64,000 nucleotides of DNA, taken from positions 1 to 64,000 of the forward strand of contig JARGFP010000022.1 in NCBI GenBank assembly GCA_029210585.1, written 5' to 3'. Source of the DNA: Bacteroidales bacterium (GTDB lineage Bacteria > Bacteroidota > Bacteroidia > Bacteroidales > GCA-2748055). The notes below the pieces were generated by a model. That model was not told the origin of the DNA, did not search any database, and saw nothing but the letters and a program-made list of their open reading frames with translations. This document shows positions 1-7,150 of the stretch, one piece after another (within the stretch, counting starts at the first letter, position 1; each line of letters begins with the position of its first letter). Position numbers and translations under genes: made by a program.

Positions 1-1
1 C

Positions 2-295
2 AAAGAACGGCTTAACTGCAAGAGGATGCTCGTCTCTTCCGATGCTAGTCTGGAAGGCAAACTCTTCGTTGAGTTCATCGCATTGATCTATCTATCTTAT
101 ATTAAAAAACGCATGGGCGAGAATAAACTTTTCAAAAGTTACACGCTTCAGGGACTGCTTGATGAAGTGGACATGATCGAATGTTTTACGGAACCCGGCA
201 AGTCCCTGTTTGTGGGAGAGGTCTTGCAAAAGCAGAGGCAGATCTACAAGGGTATGGATGTACTCGCTCCTGATGTGGTGGCCTCGTTATGTTAA
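2..295 (+). CDS. IS1634-like transposase, C-terminal fragment (cut by window edge)
   Basis: The reading frame is open from base 2 and stops at 295, so only the last 97 residues of a DDE transposase are visible. The stretch VSSDASLEGKLFVEFIALIY, followed by LSYIKKRM, a YTLQGLLDEVD block and an ECF...GKSLFVGEV block, has the layout of the C-terminal end of IS1634/IS4-like transposases. An internal ATG at 26 is not a plausible start because coding continues upstream of it. It is not the same element as the complete copy at 61915-63897, whose C-terminus differs. No terminal inverted repeat was found downstream, so the right end of this element is undefined. Family assignment is by recalled resemblance. 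Confidence 0.75.
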   Translation, partial: KERLNCKRMLVSSDASLEGKLFVEFIALIYLSYIKKRMGENKLFKSYTLQGLLDEVDMIECFTEPGKSLFVGEVLQKQRQIYKGMDVLAPDVVASLC

Positions 296-759
296 TGCGG
301 GAATCCAGGATATATGACCAGTCCGGGATAATAATGCCTGAAGAGCATTTCAAAAGCTGTTTTATCACCTTCTGAAAGCCTTAGTATCAATTGACGCTCT
401 TCTATGCCATTAATAAGATTCATACATCATTAAGTAGTGGTTCTTCACCATCAAAGTCCCTTTCTCAGAACATAAAAGTAAGGAATTCAATAGTGATTTG
501 CTTAAAGCGTAAAAAATATATTGATCCGAATACTGGAAACAACCGAGACGCTGACCACCCGGTACCGGAATCCTGATCCCAATGCAGGTATCAATTGTTC
601 AATATGATATGTAGGTCGATAAAAACCGGCCTGGCATGGTCAATTAGCCCGTTTTTTCCAATTCTGAGGTCGGTCGCTGAGTCTTGACATGATCTGGTAC
701 CAGGTATAGTCGATTTACTTTCATTTTAAAAAGTCTGAATTATTTCGTATTTTTGATAC
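296..759. other. Intergenic stretch with no convincing gene
   Basis: This 464-bp stretch separates the transposase fragment from the antitoxin gene. The only open frames are short and have no recognisable composition or start context. It presumably contains the right end of the insertion sequence, but no inverted repeat partner is in the window. Near its right end lies the promoter candidate at 748-755. Confidence 0.5.
748..755 (+). promoter_or_regulatory. Candidate Bacteroidetes -7 element (TATTTTTG) for the antitoxin gene
   Basis: TATTTTTG matches the Bacteroidetes -7 consensus TAnnTTTG. It ends five bases before the ATG at 760, so transcription would begin at or next to the start codon and the mRNA would be nearly leaderless. 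No clear -33 element is seen upstream, so confidence is moderate. Confidence 0.4.
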
Positions 760-894
760 ATGAAAACTCGGCCCGTAAAGAGATTATCAGACAAGGAGAT
801 TATTGCCCATTCAATACAATCGGCGGAGATTGAAGGCATCTATTTAAAGGATAAGGATAAGGAAAAACTTGTTGAGGCTCTAAAGAAAGTTTAA
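760..894 (+). CDS. VbhA-like Fic antitoxin, 44 aa
   Basis: This short ORF starts at ATG 760 and stops at TAA 892-894. It contains SAEIEG at residues 21-26, which fits the Fic-inhibitory motif (S/T)xxx(E/D)G. The motif sits in a predicted helix (LSDKEIIAHSIQSAEIEG), followed by a charged second helix (DKDKEKLVEALKKV). This is the two-part layout of VbhA, the separate antitoxin of class I Fic proteins, whose glutamate blocks ATP gamma-phosphate binding in the Fic active site. It faces the Fic gene on the opposite strand and the two stop codons overlap within TTAA (891-894). Known VbhA/VbhT pairs are, as far as I know, co-oriented with the antitoxin first, so this arrangement is odd. The call rests on the motif and the neighbour; no database search was possible. 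Confidence 0.7.
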   Translation: MKTRPVKRLSDKEIIAHSIQSAEIEGIYLKDKDKEKLVEALKKV

Positions 895-1502
895 AGTAAT
901 TCTCCTAATATCGAAATCATAGGCTCATAGTTCAGATTGTCTCCCTCATTAAGGGCATCGATATACCGATCATAATATTTCCGACTGAAATTTTCAAGTT
1001 TTATTTCTCCAAAGCCGGCTCTAAGGCTAATTAGATTGGCAAAAATACGTGCAGTTCTGCCATTCCCTTCTCTGAATGGATGTATATGAATAAGCTCAAC
1101 ATGTGTTTTAGCAAGGTCGATAATCAAATCTTCCTTTGAACTGTAATCCGCCGGCAAGTTTACCAGGTATTCTTTTTCATAATAACTCATTGCAGTATTT
1201 ATATGAGAAACTGGAAAAAAGTTGTGACCTGCTTTGGAGAGGTCAACTTTTCGATACATACCTGCGAAATAATATAGATGCTCCAATGCCATTTTATGAA
1301 TACTGCAAATGTAATCAGATGTAAATGAGGTAAATTTCGTTAACTCATCTGCAAAACTCCTGTAAGCCTTAGTAAAGCCGATCGTTTCCTGCACCTGGAT
1401 TTCATATTCATCAGTAATATCCAATTTGTTTCTTAAAACAGAAGTTCCAACCTCGGTATAATTACCTCTATAATCTGGTATGTCATATTCCCGCTTCTTC
1501 AT
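891..1502 (-). CDS. fic: Fic-family protein adenylyltransferase
   Basis: A 203-residue Fic-domain protein. Fic enzymes usually transfer AMP from ATP to a hydroxyl side chain of a target protein. The complete signature HPFREGNGRTAR is at residues 141-152, with catalytic His141, the Mg-binding Glu145 and the ATP-binding Gly/Asn/Arg residues, so the enzyme should be active. A flap-like segment (HNFFPVSHI) precedes it near residue 93. No inhibitory (S/T)xxx(E/D)G helix is evident in this protein, which fits a class I Fic regulated by a separate antitoxin, here the 44-aa ORF at 760-894. An in-frame extension upstream runs into the tRNA-Cys at 1639-1708 and is not credible, so I start at the ATG of MKKREYDIPDYRG. 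The downstream TAA overlaps the antitoxin stop. Confidence 0.9.
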   Translation of the reverse strand: MKKREYDIPDYRGNYTEVGTSVLRNKLDITDEYEIQVQETIGFTKAYRSFADELTKFTSFTSDYICSIHKMALEHLYYFAGMYRKVDLSKAGHNFFPVSHINTAMSYYEKEYLVNLPADYSSKEDLIIDLAKTHVELIHIHPFREGNGRTARIFANLISLRAGFGEIKLENFSRKYYDRYIDALNEGDNLNYEPMISILGELL

Positions 1503-1638
1503 GATATCCTTAAAGGTACTAATATCGAAACAGAATAACCAGAAGATACTTTTATAACACTCAAAAGAGGTAAGTTTCAGGTGTCTAAAAAGAAAATCGC
1601 TAAAATTCTTTATATATGAATAATAGCGATTTAAGTGA

Positions 1639-1708
1639 GGTCGGTAGCGGATTCGAACCGCTGTAACTGGTTTTGCAGACCAGCGCCTAACCACTCGGCA
1701 AACCGACC
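1639..1708 (-). tRNA. tRNA-Cys (anticodon GCA)
   Basis: Read on the minus strand, the 7-bp acceptor arms GGTCGGT and ACCGACC pair. The anticodon stem CTGGT/ACCAG encloses the loop CTGCAAA with anticodon GCA. The T-arm is AGCGG-TTCGAAT-CCGCT. CCA is not encoded. It is the downstream, intact member of a tandem pair and lies directly upstream of the fic gene. Confidence 0.92.
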
Positions 1709-1785
1709 ATTGTATCTTAGCTTTATTTAAGAACTTAATTCCTCAAAGCTATTTCAATATTTTATAAAAGAACTTCTCAGTTGCA

Positions 1786-1900
1786 GTCCGGTAGCGGATT
1801 GCCTCGCTGTCGCTCAGCGAGCTCGCTGCCTGCGGCTGCTCGGTTCGAACCGCTGTAACTGGTTTTGCAGACCAGCGCCTAACCACTCGGCAAACCGACC
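1786..1900 (-). pseudogene. Broken tRNA-Cys copy with a 45-nt insertion in the T-loop
   Basis: The 5' part (acceptor, D-arm and the GCA anticodon arm) is identical to the neighbouring tRNA-Cys at 1639-1708, and the upstream flank is partly alike too, so this is a tandem duplication with a period of 192 bp. Within the T-loop the sequence is interrupted by 45 extra nucleotides (1801-1845). The 3' acceptor strand has also changed to ACCGGAC, which gives a mismatch and a wobble against GGTCGGT. It is unlikely to give a functional tRNA unless the insertion is removed from the transcript. Confidence 0.8.
1801..1845. repeat. Palindromic 45-nt element inserted in the tRNA-Cys T-loop
   Basis: The insert begins with an inverted repeat CTCGCTG...CAGCGAG and contains the perfect 14-bp palindrome CAGCGAGCTCGCTG at 1815-1828. 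A second GC-rich arm (TGCCTGCGGCTGCTCGG) follows. Two T residues are shared at both borders, so the exact ends are ambiguous by two bases. It is far more GC-rich than its surroundings and looks like a miniature REP-like or palindromic element. No second copy was seen in the window. Confidence 0.65.
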
Positions 1901-2073
1901 ATAAAAGTATCTAAAGGACCTGTGAACCCAAGAACTTAAGCCAACTTAAGCCAACCAAGCCAAAAATACTGTCGTTGGTAAGACTTCCGCTTTGCAAATT
2001 CGGATGGCAAAATTAACAATTATCTTCCACTAAAGCAATGGATGACCGTAAATTCCAAAAAAGTCACGAACGG

Positions 2074-4377
2074 TCATTGCAATTCATTCCCAACCATTTC
2101 CAGCCTGATATGACTCCCGCTGGTAATCTGCGCATGAGTTACCCTGAAATGCTCCAACGGCGCATTGTTGATCCAGGCTTTACCAACAAAAACCTTATCT
2201 CTGCTGTTGTTTTTCGTTTCAATAGTCAGCACATCTCCCTCGTAGAAATCAGGATGCAGCTGTATCGTTACTTTATCGAATATGGGACTTCCAACATAGT
2301 AAACCGGATTCTCACCGGTTCCTCCATTCAACTGAAACAGACCAATTTTCATTAAAACAGATAAACTTCCCATTAAGCCCTGGTCCTCATCGCCATTGTA
2401 TCCTGTGTTGGGGGCAAGTCCCGAAAAGACCGAATCAACAACCGCGCGTGACCAGTAGTGCGATAAACCTGGGCGCCCGAGCTTGTTAAAGACCATAGCC
2501 GTCTGAATAGACGGCTGGTTTCCATAGTTAATGGGAACCCGGCTGTATTCAGGATGCTGCTCTTTCGCGTGTGCATCGCCCGAGGTAAACCCAAGCTGCC
2601 GGGCGGTCTCAAACTGTGCATTCAGTTTTTCAGCTGCATCTTCCTCACCACCCATTAATTCAGCTAACCCGGAAATATCGTGTGGTACAAACCAGGTGGC
2701 CTGGGCACCGTTGGATTCGATAAAACCATTTTTGTAAGCATACGGATCAAAATCGGCAAGCCATTCACCGTCAACATTTTTTGGACGCATCCATGTGCTT
2801 TCCGAATCATACACATTTTTGTAATTCCCGGATCGTTTCATGAAGTACGCATAATCTTCCTGGTGTCCCAGTTTCAATGCCAGCTGTGCCAATGTCCAAT
2901 CCTGGTATGCATATTCCAGGGTTAACCCGGCTCCGTCCTGATGAAAACCAAATTGTCCTTCAGGGATGGGATAAGGAACCCATCCATTTTTGATATAGTA
3001 TCCGAGCCCGCCTCCCAGTTCGGTATCGTGTTCATAGCCAGCCTTTGCCATAATACCGCCGGGCAGGTGGTTCTTTTTCAGCGCATGATAAATTTCAGGA
3101 ACATTTTCGGTAATGATTCCTTTTTGGATGGCACTGACAATAAAAGGGGTGGACGAAGCACCTGTCATTACAAAAGTGTAGTTTCCTCCTGAAGGACCGC
3201 GGGGGACTAAACCACCATCCTTGTAATATTGCATCAACGACAGGACAAATTCCTTGTAAATGTCGGGGTACACCAGGCCCCATAAAGTGTTAATGGTCCA
3301 TTGTGCACCCCAAAATGAATCAGAATTGTAATGGTTGAATTGTGGTTTTCCTTCTTCGTCCAGCGGAATCTGTCCTATACGAAATTCATTCCCTGTATAA
3401 TCCGGATAGGCGCCATTAACATCGCTGATTGTACGGCGTCCCTGCAGTGCATGCCATAAGTCTGTATAGAACCTCTTTTGTTGCTGCTCATTTCCACCTT
3501 CCACCTCAATTCTGCTTAAAAGTGCGTTCCATTCATCCTTCGACGCTTCCACCACTTTTTCAAAGTCCCAATGTGCCAGTTCTGCGTCAATATTGTTTTT
3601 CGCATTTTCAACCGAAGTATATGAAATACCGGCTTTTAGCTGAACTGCTTTTGCCGATGCATCAAAAACCAACAAGTAATTACCAGTCTTACCATCTTTA
3701 ACAATATCCCCAATTTCTGTGTCCGAGTCAATGTGAAAGAATACCCTGGTTGGTTTGGGACGGCGGCGTGTTGGCGCATTTGTTAATTCTCCCCTTACTG
3801 CATTTGTACCTGTCTTTTCCAGGACGCCATGCATGTTTTCACAGGGGCCAAGCATCGTATTCAGATTAACCAACAAAGCCGGCCTGCCATCTCCATTAAA
3901 AGTATACTTATGAAAACCAACGCGTTTGGTACTGGTAATTTCCGCCTGAATGGCATACCTGTCCAATTCGAGAGAATGGTACCCGGGATGCACGATCTCG
4001 GTTTCATGACTGAAACGGGAATAAAAATCGGAAAAAATGGTTTCCCCAACCTCTCCCGTAATTGTTACAGGCATCACTGAAAGCCCGGAGAGCTGCCAGG
4101 CATGTATGTGACTAAACCCTTTGATGGTGTCAGTATTGTAGCGGTAACCACTTCCCCAGGCGCCTCCGGTTTGGGTGTCGGGACTCAGATTTACCATTCC
4201 GAATGGCCGGCAGGCCGATGAGAAAAAGAACCACCGTGAGTTTTCGGTGTCCAGTTGAGGATACACCTGGTTGACAAATTTATATTCCTCCTCAGTCTTG
4301 TTCGGGGTGCATGCGAATACGATCACCAGGCAAGCTGAGAATATTATCCGGTATAGCAATTTCTGAAATATAGCCAT
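2074..4377 (-). CDS. GH92 alpha-mannosidase-like lipoprotein
   Basis: Glycoside hydrolase family 92 enzymes are Ca-dependent exo-acting alpha-mannosidases, often surface lipoproteins in Bacteroidetes. The start MAIFQKLLYRIIF gives a signal peptide ending at a lipobox-like VFAC, and the mature protein would be anchored at Cys. An N-terminal beta-sandwich (VNQVYPQLDTENSRWFFFSS, SPDTQTGGAWGSGYRY, GFSHIHAWQLSGLSVMPV) is followed by an (alpha/alpha)6 region (SDFYSRF, FYTDLWHALQG, FVPHDISGL). Near the C-terminus NGDEDQGLMGS occupies the place of the conserved acidic GNDD..G motif that holds the catalytic base. About 767 residues fits the family. Compared with classical members the motifs are divergent, so the exact linkage specificity is uncertain. 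A longer start is possible, but it would place the signal peptide internally. Confidence 0.8.
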   Translation of the reverse strand: MAIFQKLLYRIIFSACLVIVFACTPNKTEEEYKFVNQVYPQLDTENSRWFFFSSACRPFGMVNLSPDTQTGGAWGSGYRYNTDTIKGFSHIHAWQLSGLSVMPVTITGEVGETIFSDFYSRFSHETEIVHPGYHSLELDRYAIQAEITSTKRVGFHKYTFNGDGRPALLVNLNTMLGPCENMHGVLEKTGTNAVRGELTNAPTRRRPKPTRVFFHIDSDTEIGDIVKDGKTGNYLLVFDASAKAVQLKAGISYTSVENAKNNIDAELAHWDFEKVVEASKDEWNALLSRIEVEGGNEQQQKRFYTDLWHALQGRRTISDVNGAYPDYTGNEFRIGQIPLDEEGKPQFNHYNSDSFWGAQWTINTLWGLVYPDIYKEFVLSLMQYYKDGGLVPRGPSGGNYTFVMTGASSTPFIVSAIQKGIITENVPEIYHALKKNHLPGGIMAKAGYEHDTELGGGLGYYIKNGWVPYPIPEGQFGFHQDGAGLTLEYAYQDWTLAQLALKLGHQEDYAYFMKRSGNYKNVYDSESTWMRPKNVDGEWLADFDPYAYKNGFIESNGAQATWFVPHDISGLAELMGGEEDAAEKLNAQFETARQLGFTSGDAHAKEQHPEYSRVPINYGNQPSIQTAMVFNKLGRPGLSHYWSRAVVDSVFSGLAPNTGYNGDEDQGLMGSLSVLMKIGLFQLNGGTGENPVYYVGSPIFDKVTIQLHPDFYEGDVLTIETKNNSRDKVFVGKAWINNAPLEHFRVTHAQITSGSHIRLEMVGNELQ

Positions 4378-4487
4378 CAACTGAATTTTGTTGTTTTCGC
4401 CAACGAATTGAACTGCGATACGTACGTATACGAACTGCAAATGCAATGATAGTAAATGTAAATATCAATCAACAAAATCAGTTCATG

Positions 4488-4519
4488 AAAAATAATAAGG
4501 GCCGGTCCCGAAGCCCTGG
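4488..4519 (-). terminator. Probable intrinsic terminator after the FGE-like gene
   Basis: On the minus strand AGGGC and GCCCT form a short GC-rich stem, followed by TTATTATTTTT. It lies about 50 bp downstream of the stop of the 4567-5940 gene and before the GH92 gene. Confidence 0.5.
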
Positions 4520-4566
4520 GATGCACCACGATCTATGAAAGCAATGGCTTATATCTGATTCTGGCC

Positions 4567-5940
4567 CTACTCCGCACTCATCGCCAGCCGGAATCCCAGG
4601 TCACTGCCTGTTCCCCCCGCCCACATGCCATCGTAGGGAACTGCTATCTGCAGGTCGAAATGCTGCGAGACAAATCCTCCGCCCCAGATCAGCCGGTTGT
4701 ACCCGTCTGCACCCTCATCAAAACTCCACTCCCAGACATTCCCGCTCATATCGTACACTCCCAGCGCATTCGGCGCACGGTCCCCTTTCACAACATCCGA
4801 CGCCTCCGGGTTCGGTCGCACCCCATCCTTGTACCGGTAAACTGAAACGGCAGCTGTGGCATCCACGTTCGAAGTGCCAGCCGCCGCACCGCTGGCATAC
4901 CCACCCGGAGTCCAGTAAAGACCGCTCCCGGCAGGATATTCATAGGCACCATTGGACGGATCATCTCCCTGCCAGCGGGCCGCACATTCCCACTCAGCAG
5001 CAGTGAGCAACCTGAATCCCCTTTTGGATACATCAGCGATGGTCTCATCATCCAACCAGGTGGTATCGATCCCGTCATATACCTCGGCCGCACCACCCAT
5101 TTCCCGCTTCGTCAGCTCGTTACAACACAATACCGCCCCAAACCAGGTAATAAACTTCACCGGCTGGCGATCCCGGTTGTCATATACTCTGAAATCACCC
5201 TCGTAATAGATATCCAGCTGTTCCCCAAGTACTTCCCCCATGTCCATGAGGATCTCATCCCCCCACTTTACCGTAGAATAATTTACGTAGTTATGTGCAA
5301 ACCTATCTTCCTTGTTGAAGAAACCATCTCCCACCATTCCACCGATTCCACCGTCCGGGTTAAACTGGAAGCCCTCCATACTGTTGAACAGATCGGCAGC
5401 CAACTCATTGGTCACCTCCGTTTCGGCAATCCAGAATGGCCCGCAGGTCACCTCCGGACCGTCTTCAAAATCGCTGTCCGAATCATCATCATTGGATAAA
5501 AATGTTCCTCCCGGACAGTAGACCATCACGATCTCGTTTCCGGCAAACTCAAATACCTTTTTATCACCTGCCTCATAGGGAGGATCCTCGTCCTGGTCCT
5601 CCACGAAGTTGGCCACCACCCCCACCGAATCATCCACGGTTACGGTAAGCGGATTCTCCGCCGATGTTACATCCCCCGACCAGCCGGAAAACAGGTATCC
5701 CTGGTCCGCCACTGCAGTCAGGACCAGGGAAGTGCTGCCATAAAAATCATACTTCTCCGACGCTGCAAGGGTATCCCCGTTCTCAACAACGATCACGCTG
5801 CCGTTCGTTGCTGAAACAGTCAGAACATACACTTCATCCCCAGTCGGGTCTTCCTCCTTTTCACATGCTACGCATACCAGGAAGCAACCCGTTAAAAAGA
5901 TGAATAAAAACCGTTGTGAAATCACATGTTTCATCATCAT
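4567..5940 (-). CDS. FGE-sulfatase-fold lipoprotein with an N-terminal InlB B-repeat
   Basis: The signal peptide ends at CVACEKEED, a lipoprotein cleavage site. Residues about 40-112 form one InlB/SusE-like B-repeat (GYLFSGWSGDV...VVANF). Residues about 130-457 form a formylglycine-generating-enzyme fold: WIAETEVTN, PVKFITWFGAVLCCNEL, FRLLTAAEWECAARW and MSGNVWEWSFDEG, ending in LGFRLAMSAE. In catalytic FGEs the C-terminal block carries active-site cysteines; here GFRLA has none, so I infer a ligand-binding or structural role rather than sulfatase activation. No sulfatase gene is in the window. Three consecutive ATG codons make the exact start uncertain by two residues. Confidence 0.8.
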   Translation of the reverse strand: MMMKHVISQRFLFIFLTGCFLVCVACEKEEDPTGDEVYVLTVSATNGSVIVVENGDTLAASEKYDFYGSTSLVLTAVADQGYLFSGWSGDVTSAENPLTVTVDDSVGVVANFVEDQDEDPPYEAGDKKVFEFAGNEIVMVYCPGGTFLSNDDDSDSDFEDGPEVTCGPFWIAETEVTNELAADLFNSMEGFQFNPDGGIGGMVGDGFFNKEDRFAHNYVNYSTVKWGDEILMDMGEVLGEQLDIYYEGDFRVYDNRDRQPVKFITWFGAVLCCNELTKREMGGAAEVYDGIDTTWLDDETIADVSKRGFRLLTAAEWECAARWQGDDPSNGAYEYPAGSGLYWTPGGYASGAAAGTSNVDATAAVSVYRYKDGVRPNPEASDVVKGDRAPNALGVYDMSGNVWEWSFDEGADGYNRLIWGGGFVSQHFDLQIAVPYDGMWAGGTGSDLGFRLAMSAE

Positions 5941-6272
5941 TATTCTTTGTTAATATCGATAGAACCGCTCAAGAGAGGAGCGAAATAGCAGCAGTTATTT
6001 CAATGGGTATATAAATTTACTGAATTCCCGGGATCAGGAGCCTTCTCCGCAACGTTTATCCATCAACGGTACCTGATGATTGATATACAGTCTCAAGCGT
6101 GACGTAAAGAGCAAATAGTGTTGATTGAAGGGTCTCTGCATTTCTTCTTCAACACACATGCAGGCCCACTTTGAAGGTGCCTGCATACCCAAATTCAGTG
6201 CACCTGCATGATGCATTTCCGTACTTCTGCATTATCTTTGGTAAACCGAATCATTAAACCAAACTACAGATT
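5941..6272. other. Intergenic region with divergent promoters and TGCA-rich inverted repeats
   Basis: This region lies between two divergent genes. It holds a 7-bp hairpin (TGCAGGC...GCCTGCA, about 6160-6187) and further TGCACCTGCATGATGCAT repeats before the nitroreductase promoter. A 60-codon minus-strand frame here has no protein-like features and is not called. Confidence 0.4.
6233..6240 (+). promoter_or_regulatory. Candidate -7 element (TATCTTTG) of the nitroreductase gene
   Basis: TATCTTTG fits the Bacteroidetes consensus TAnnTTTG exactly. It lies 32 bases upstream of the ATG at 6273, giving a leader of about 27 nt. The -33 element is not clear. Confidence 0.5.
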
Positions 6273-6848
6273 ATGTCCACGCTCAGATCACTATTGCTTC
6301 AGAACCGCAGCTACAGGCGGTTCGACGCCTCCCGCAACATTACCACCGAAGCACTGCACGAAATGATCGATGCCGCCCGGCTCTCCGCATCGGCAAGGAA
6401 CGCCCAGCCGCTGAAGTACTTCCTCGCCAACACGCATGAAACCAACGAAAAGATCTTCCCCACCCTGGCATGGGCGGGGTACCTGTCCGACTGGCCCGGA
6501 CCGGAGCCTGGCGAACGCCCTTCAGCATACATTGTCCAGCTGCACGATACCACCATCCCGGGGAATTACTTCTGCGACGACGGCATCGCGGCTCAGAGTA
6601 TCCTGCTCACTGCCGTTGAAAAAGGCCTCGGCGGCTGCATCATCGCATCGGTGAAGAAAGAGCAACTCAGTCAGGCCCTGGATCTGCCCAAACACCTGGA
6701 GATCATCCAGGTCATCGCCCTGGGAAAACCGGCCGAAAAGGTGGTACTCGAGGAAATGAAAGCAGGGGATATCAAATACTGGCGGGACGAAAATGATGTG
6801 CACCACGTACCCAAAAGACCACTGGAGGAACTGATCATTAACAAGTAG
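6273..6848 (+). CDS. Nitroreductase-family flavoprotein
   Basis: A 191-residue protein of the FMN-dependent nitroreductase fold, which reduces nitro-aromatic, quinone or related substrates with NAD(P)H. The N-terminal block LLLQNRSYRRFD and the SARNAQPLKYF motif at residues about 38-48 match the FMN-phosphate-binding region. IAAQSILLTAVEKGLGGCII at about 105-124 is the conserved central helix and turn. The C-terminal part PLEELIINK is short, as in the small subclass. It stands alone between divergent and unrelated neighbours. Its last codons and stop are repeated downstream (see the repeat at 6816-6898). The physiological substrate cannot be read from sequence. Confidence 0.85.
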   Translation: MSTLRSLLLQNRSYRRFDASRNITTEALHEMIDAARLSASARNAQPLKYFLANTHETNEKIFPTLAWAGYLSDWPGPEPGERPSAYIVQLHDTTIPGNYFCDDGIAAQSILLTAVEKGLGGCIIASVKKEQLSQALDLPKHLEIIQVIALGKPAEKVVLEEMKAGDIKYWRDENDVHHVPKRPLEELIINK

Positions 6849-6898
6849 TTCCGGAATGTGCCGAACAGACCGCTGCAGGAACTGATCCTGAATGGGTA
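6816..6898 (+). repeat. Decayed tandem copy of the nitroreductase 3' end
   Basis: The end of the gene encodes RPLEELIINK-stop. Fifty bases further on (stop to stop) the sequence again reads RPLQELILNG-stop, with 20 or more matching bases across the block. The copies are out of frame with each other (offset 50), so this is not a read-through extension. A third, weaker echo (CCCGGAACAGTCCGATT) follows at about 6904. Confidence 0.7.
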
Positions 6899-7041
6899 AG
6901 TTGCCCGGAACAGTCCGATTATTTGCAACAACAAGGGATGCTAGGCATCACCGGCTCCCCGTTTTCATACAACAATATATACCATAGTAACTCCGGTTTG
7001 GGGTATATATAAAACGGTTTGGACTGCCATTTCCTTTTATT

Positions 7042-7057
7042 CAGGGGTTCGCCCCTG
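7042..7057. promoter_or_regulatory. Stable UUCG-type stem-loop in the TonB-receptor leader
   Basis: CAGGGG-TTCG-CCCCTG is a perfect 6-bp stem closed by a UUCG-type tetraloop, 94 bases before the receptor start. No U-tract follows on either strand, so it does not look like an intrinsic terminator. Its role is unknown. Confidence 0.35.
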
Positions 7058-7150
7058 CAACCACATTCAGTTGCCGAAATCAGGCCAGTCATTGAACCTT
7101 TGTACCTGACTTCTGTCTTAATAAAAGCACCATTCAATTCATCCGGCTGT

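Noticed and set aside
391-576. 61-codon plus-strand ORF after the transposase fragment
   Set aside because: No recognisable motif or start signal; composition looks random.
1502-1694. N-terminal 64-codon extension of the Fic protein
   Set aside because: It reads through the tRNA-Cys gene, so it is not translated as part of Fic.
1786-1900. tRNA intron
   Set aside because: Bacterial tRNA introns are self-splicing group I introns in the anticodon arm and far longer; a 45-nt palindrome in the T-loop does not fit, so a mobile palindrome is preferred.
6034-6216. 60-codon minus-strand gene between the FGE-like and nitroreductase genes
   Set aside because: No start context or protein-like pattern, and it runs over the inverted repeats and promoter region.
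6940-7150. Riboswitch (cobalamin or TPP) in front of the TonB receptor
   Set aside because: Apart from one UUCG stem-loop I could not find conserved box sequences of either class.
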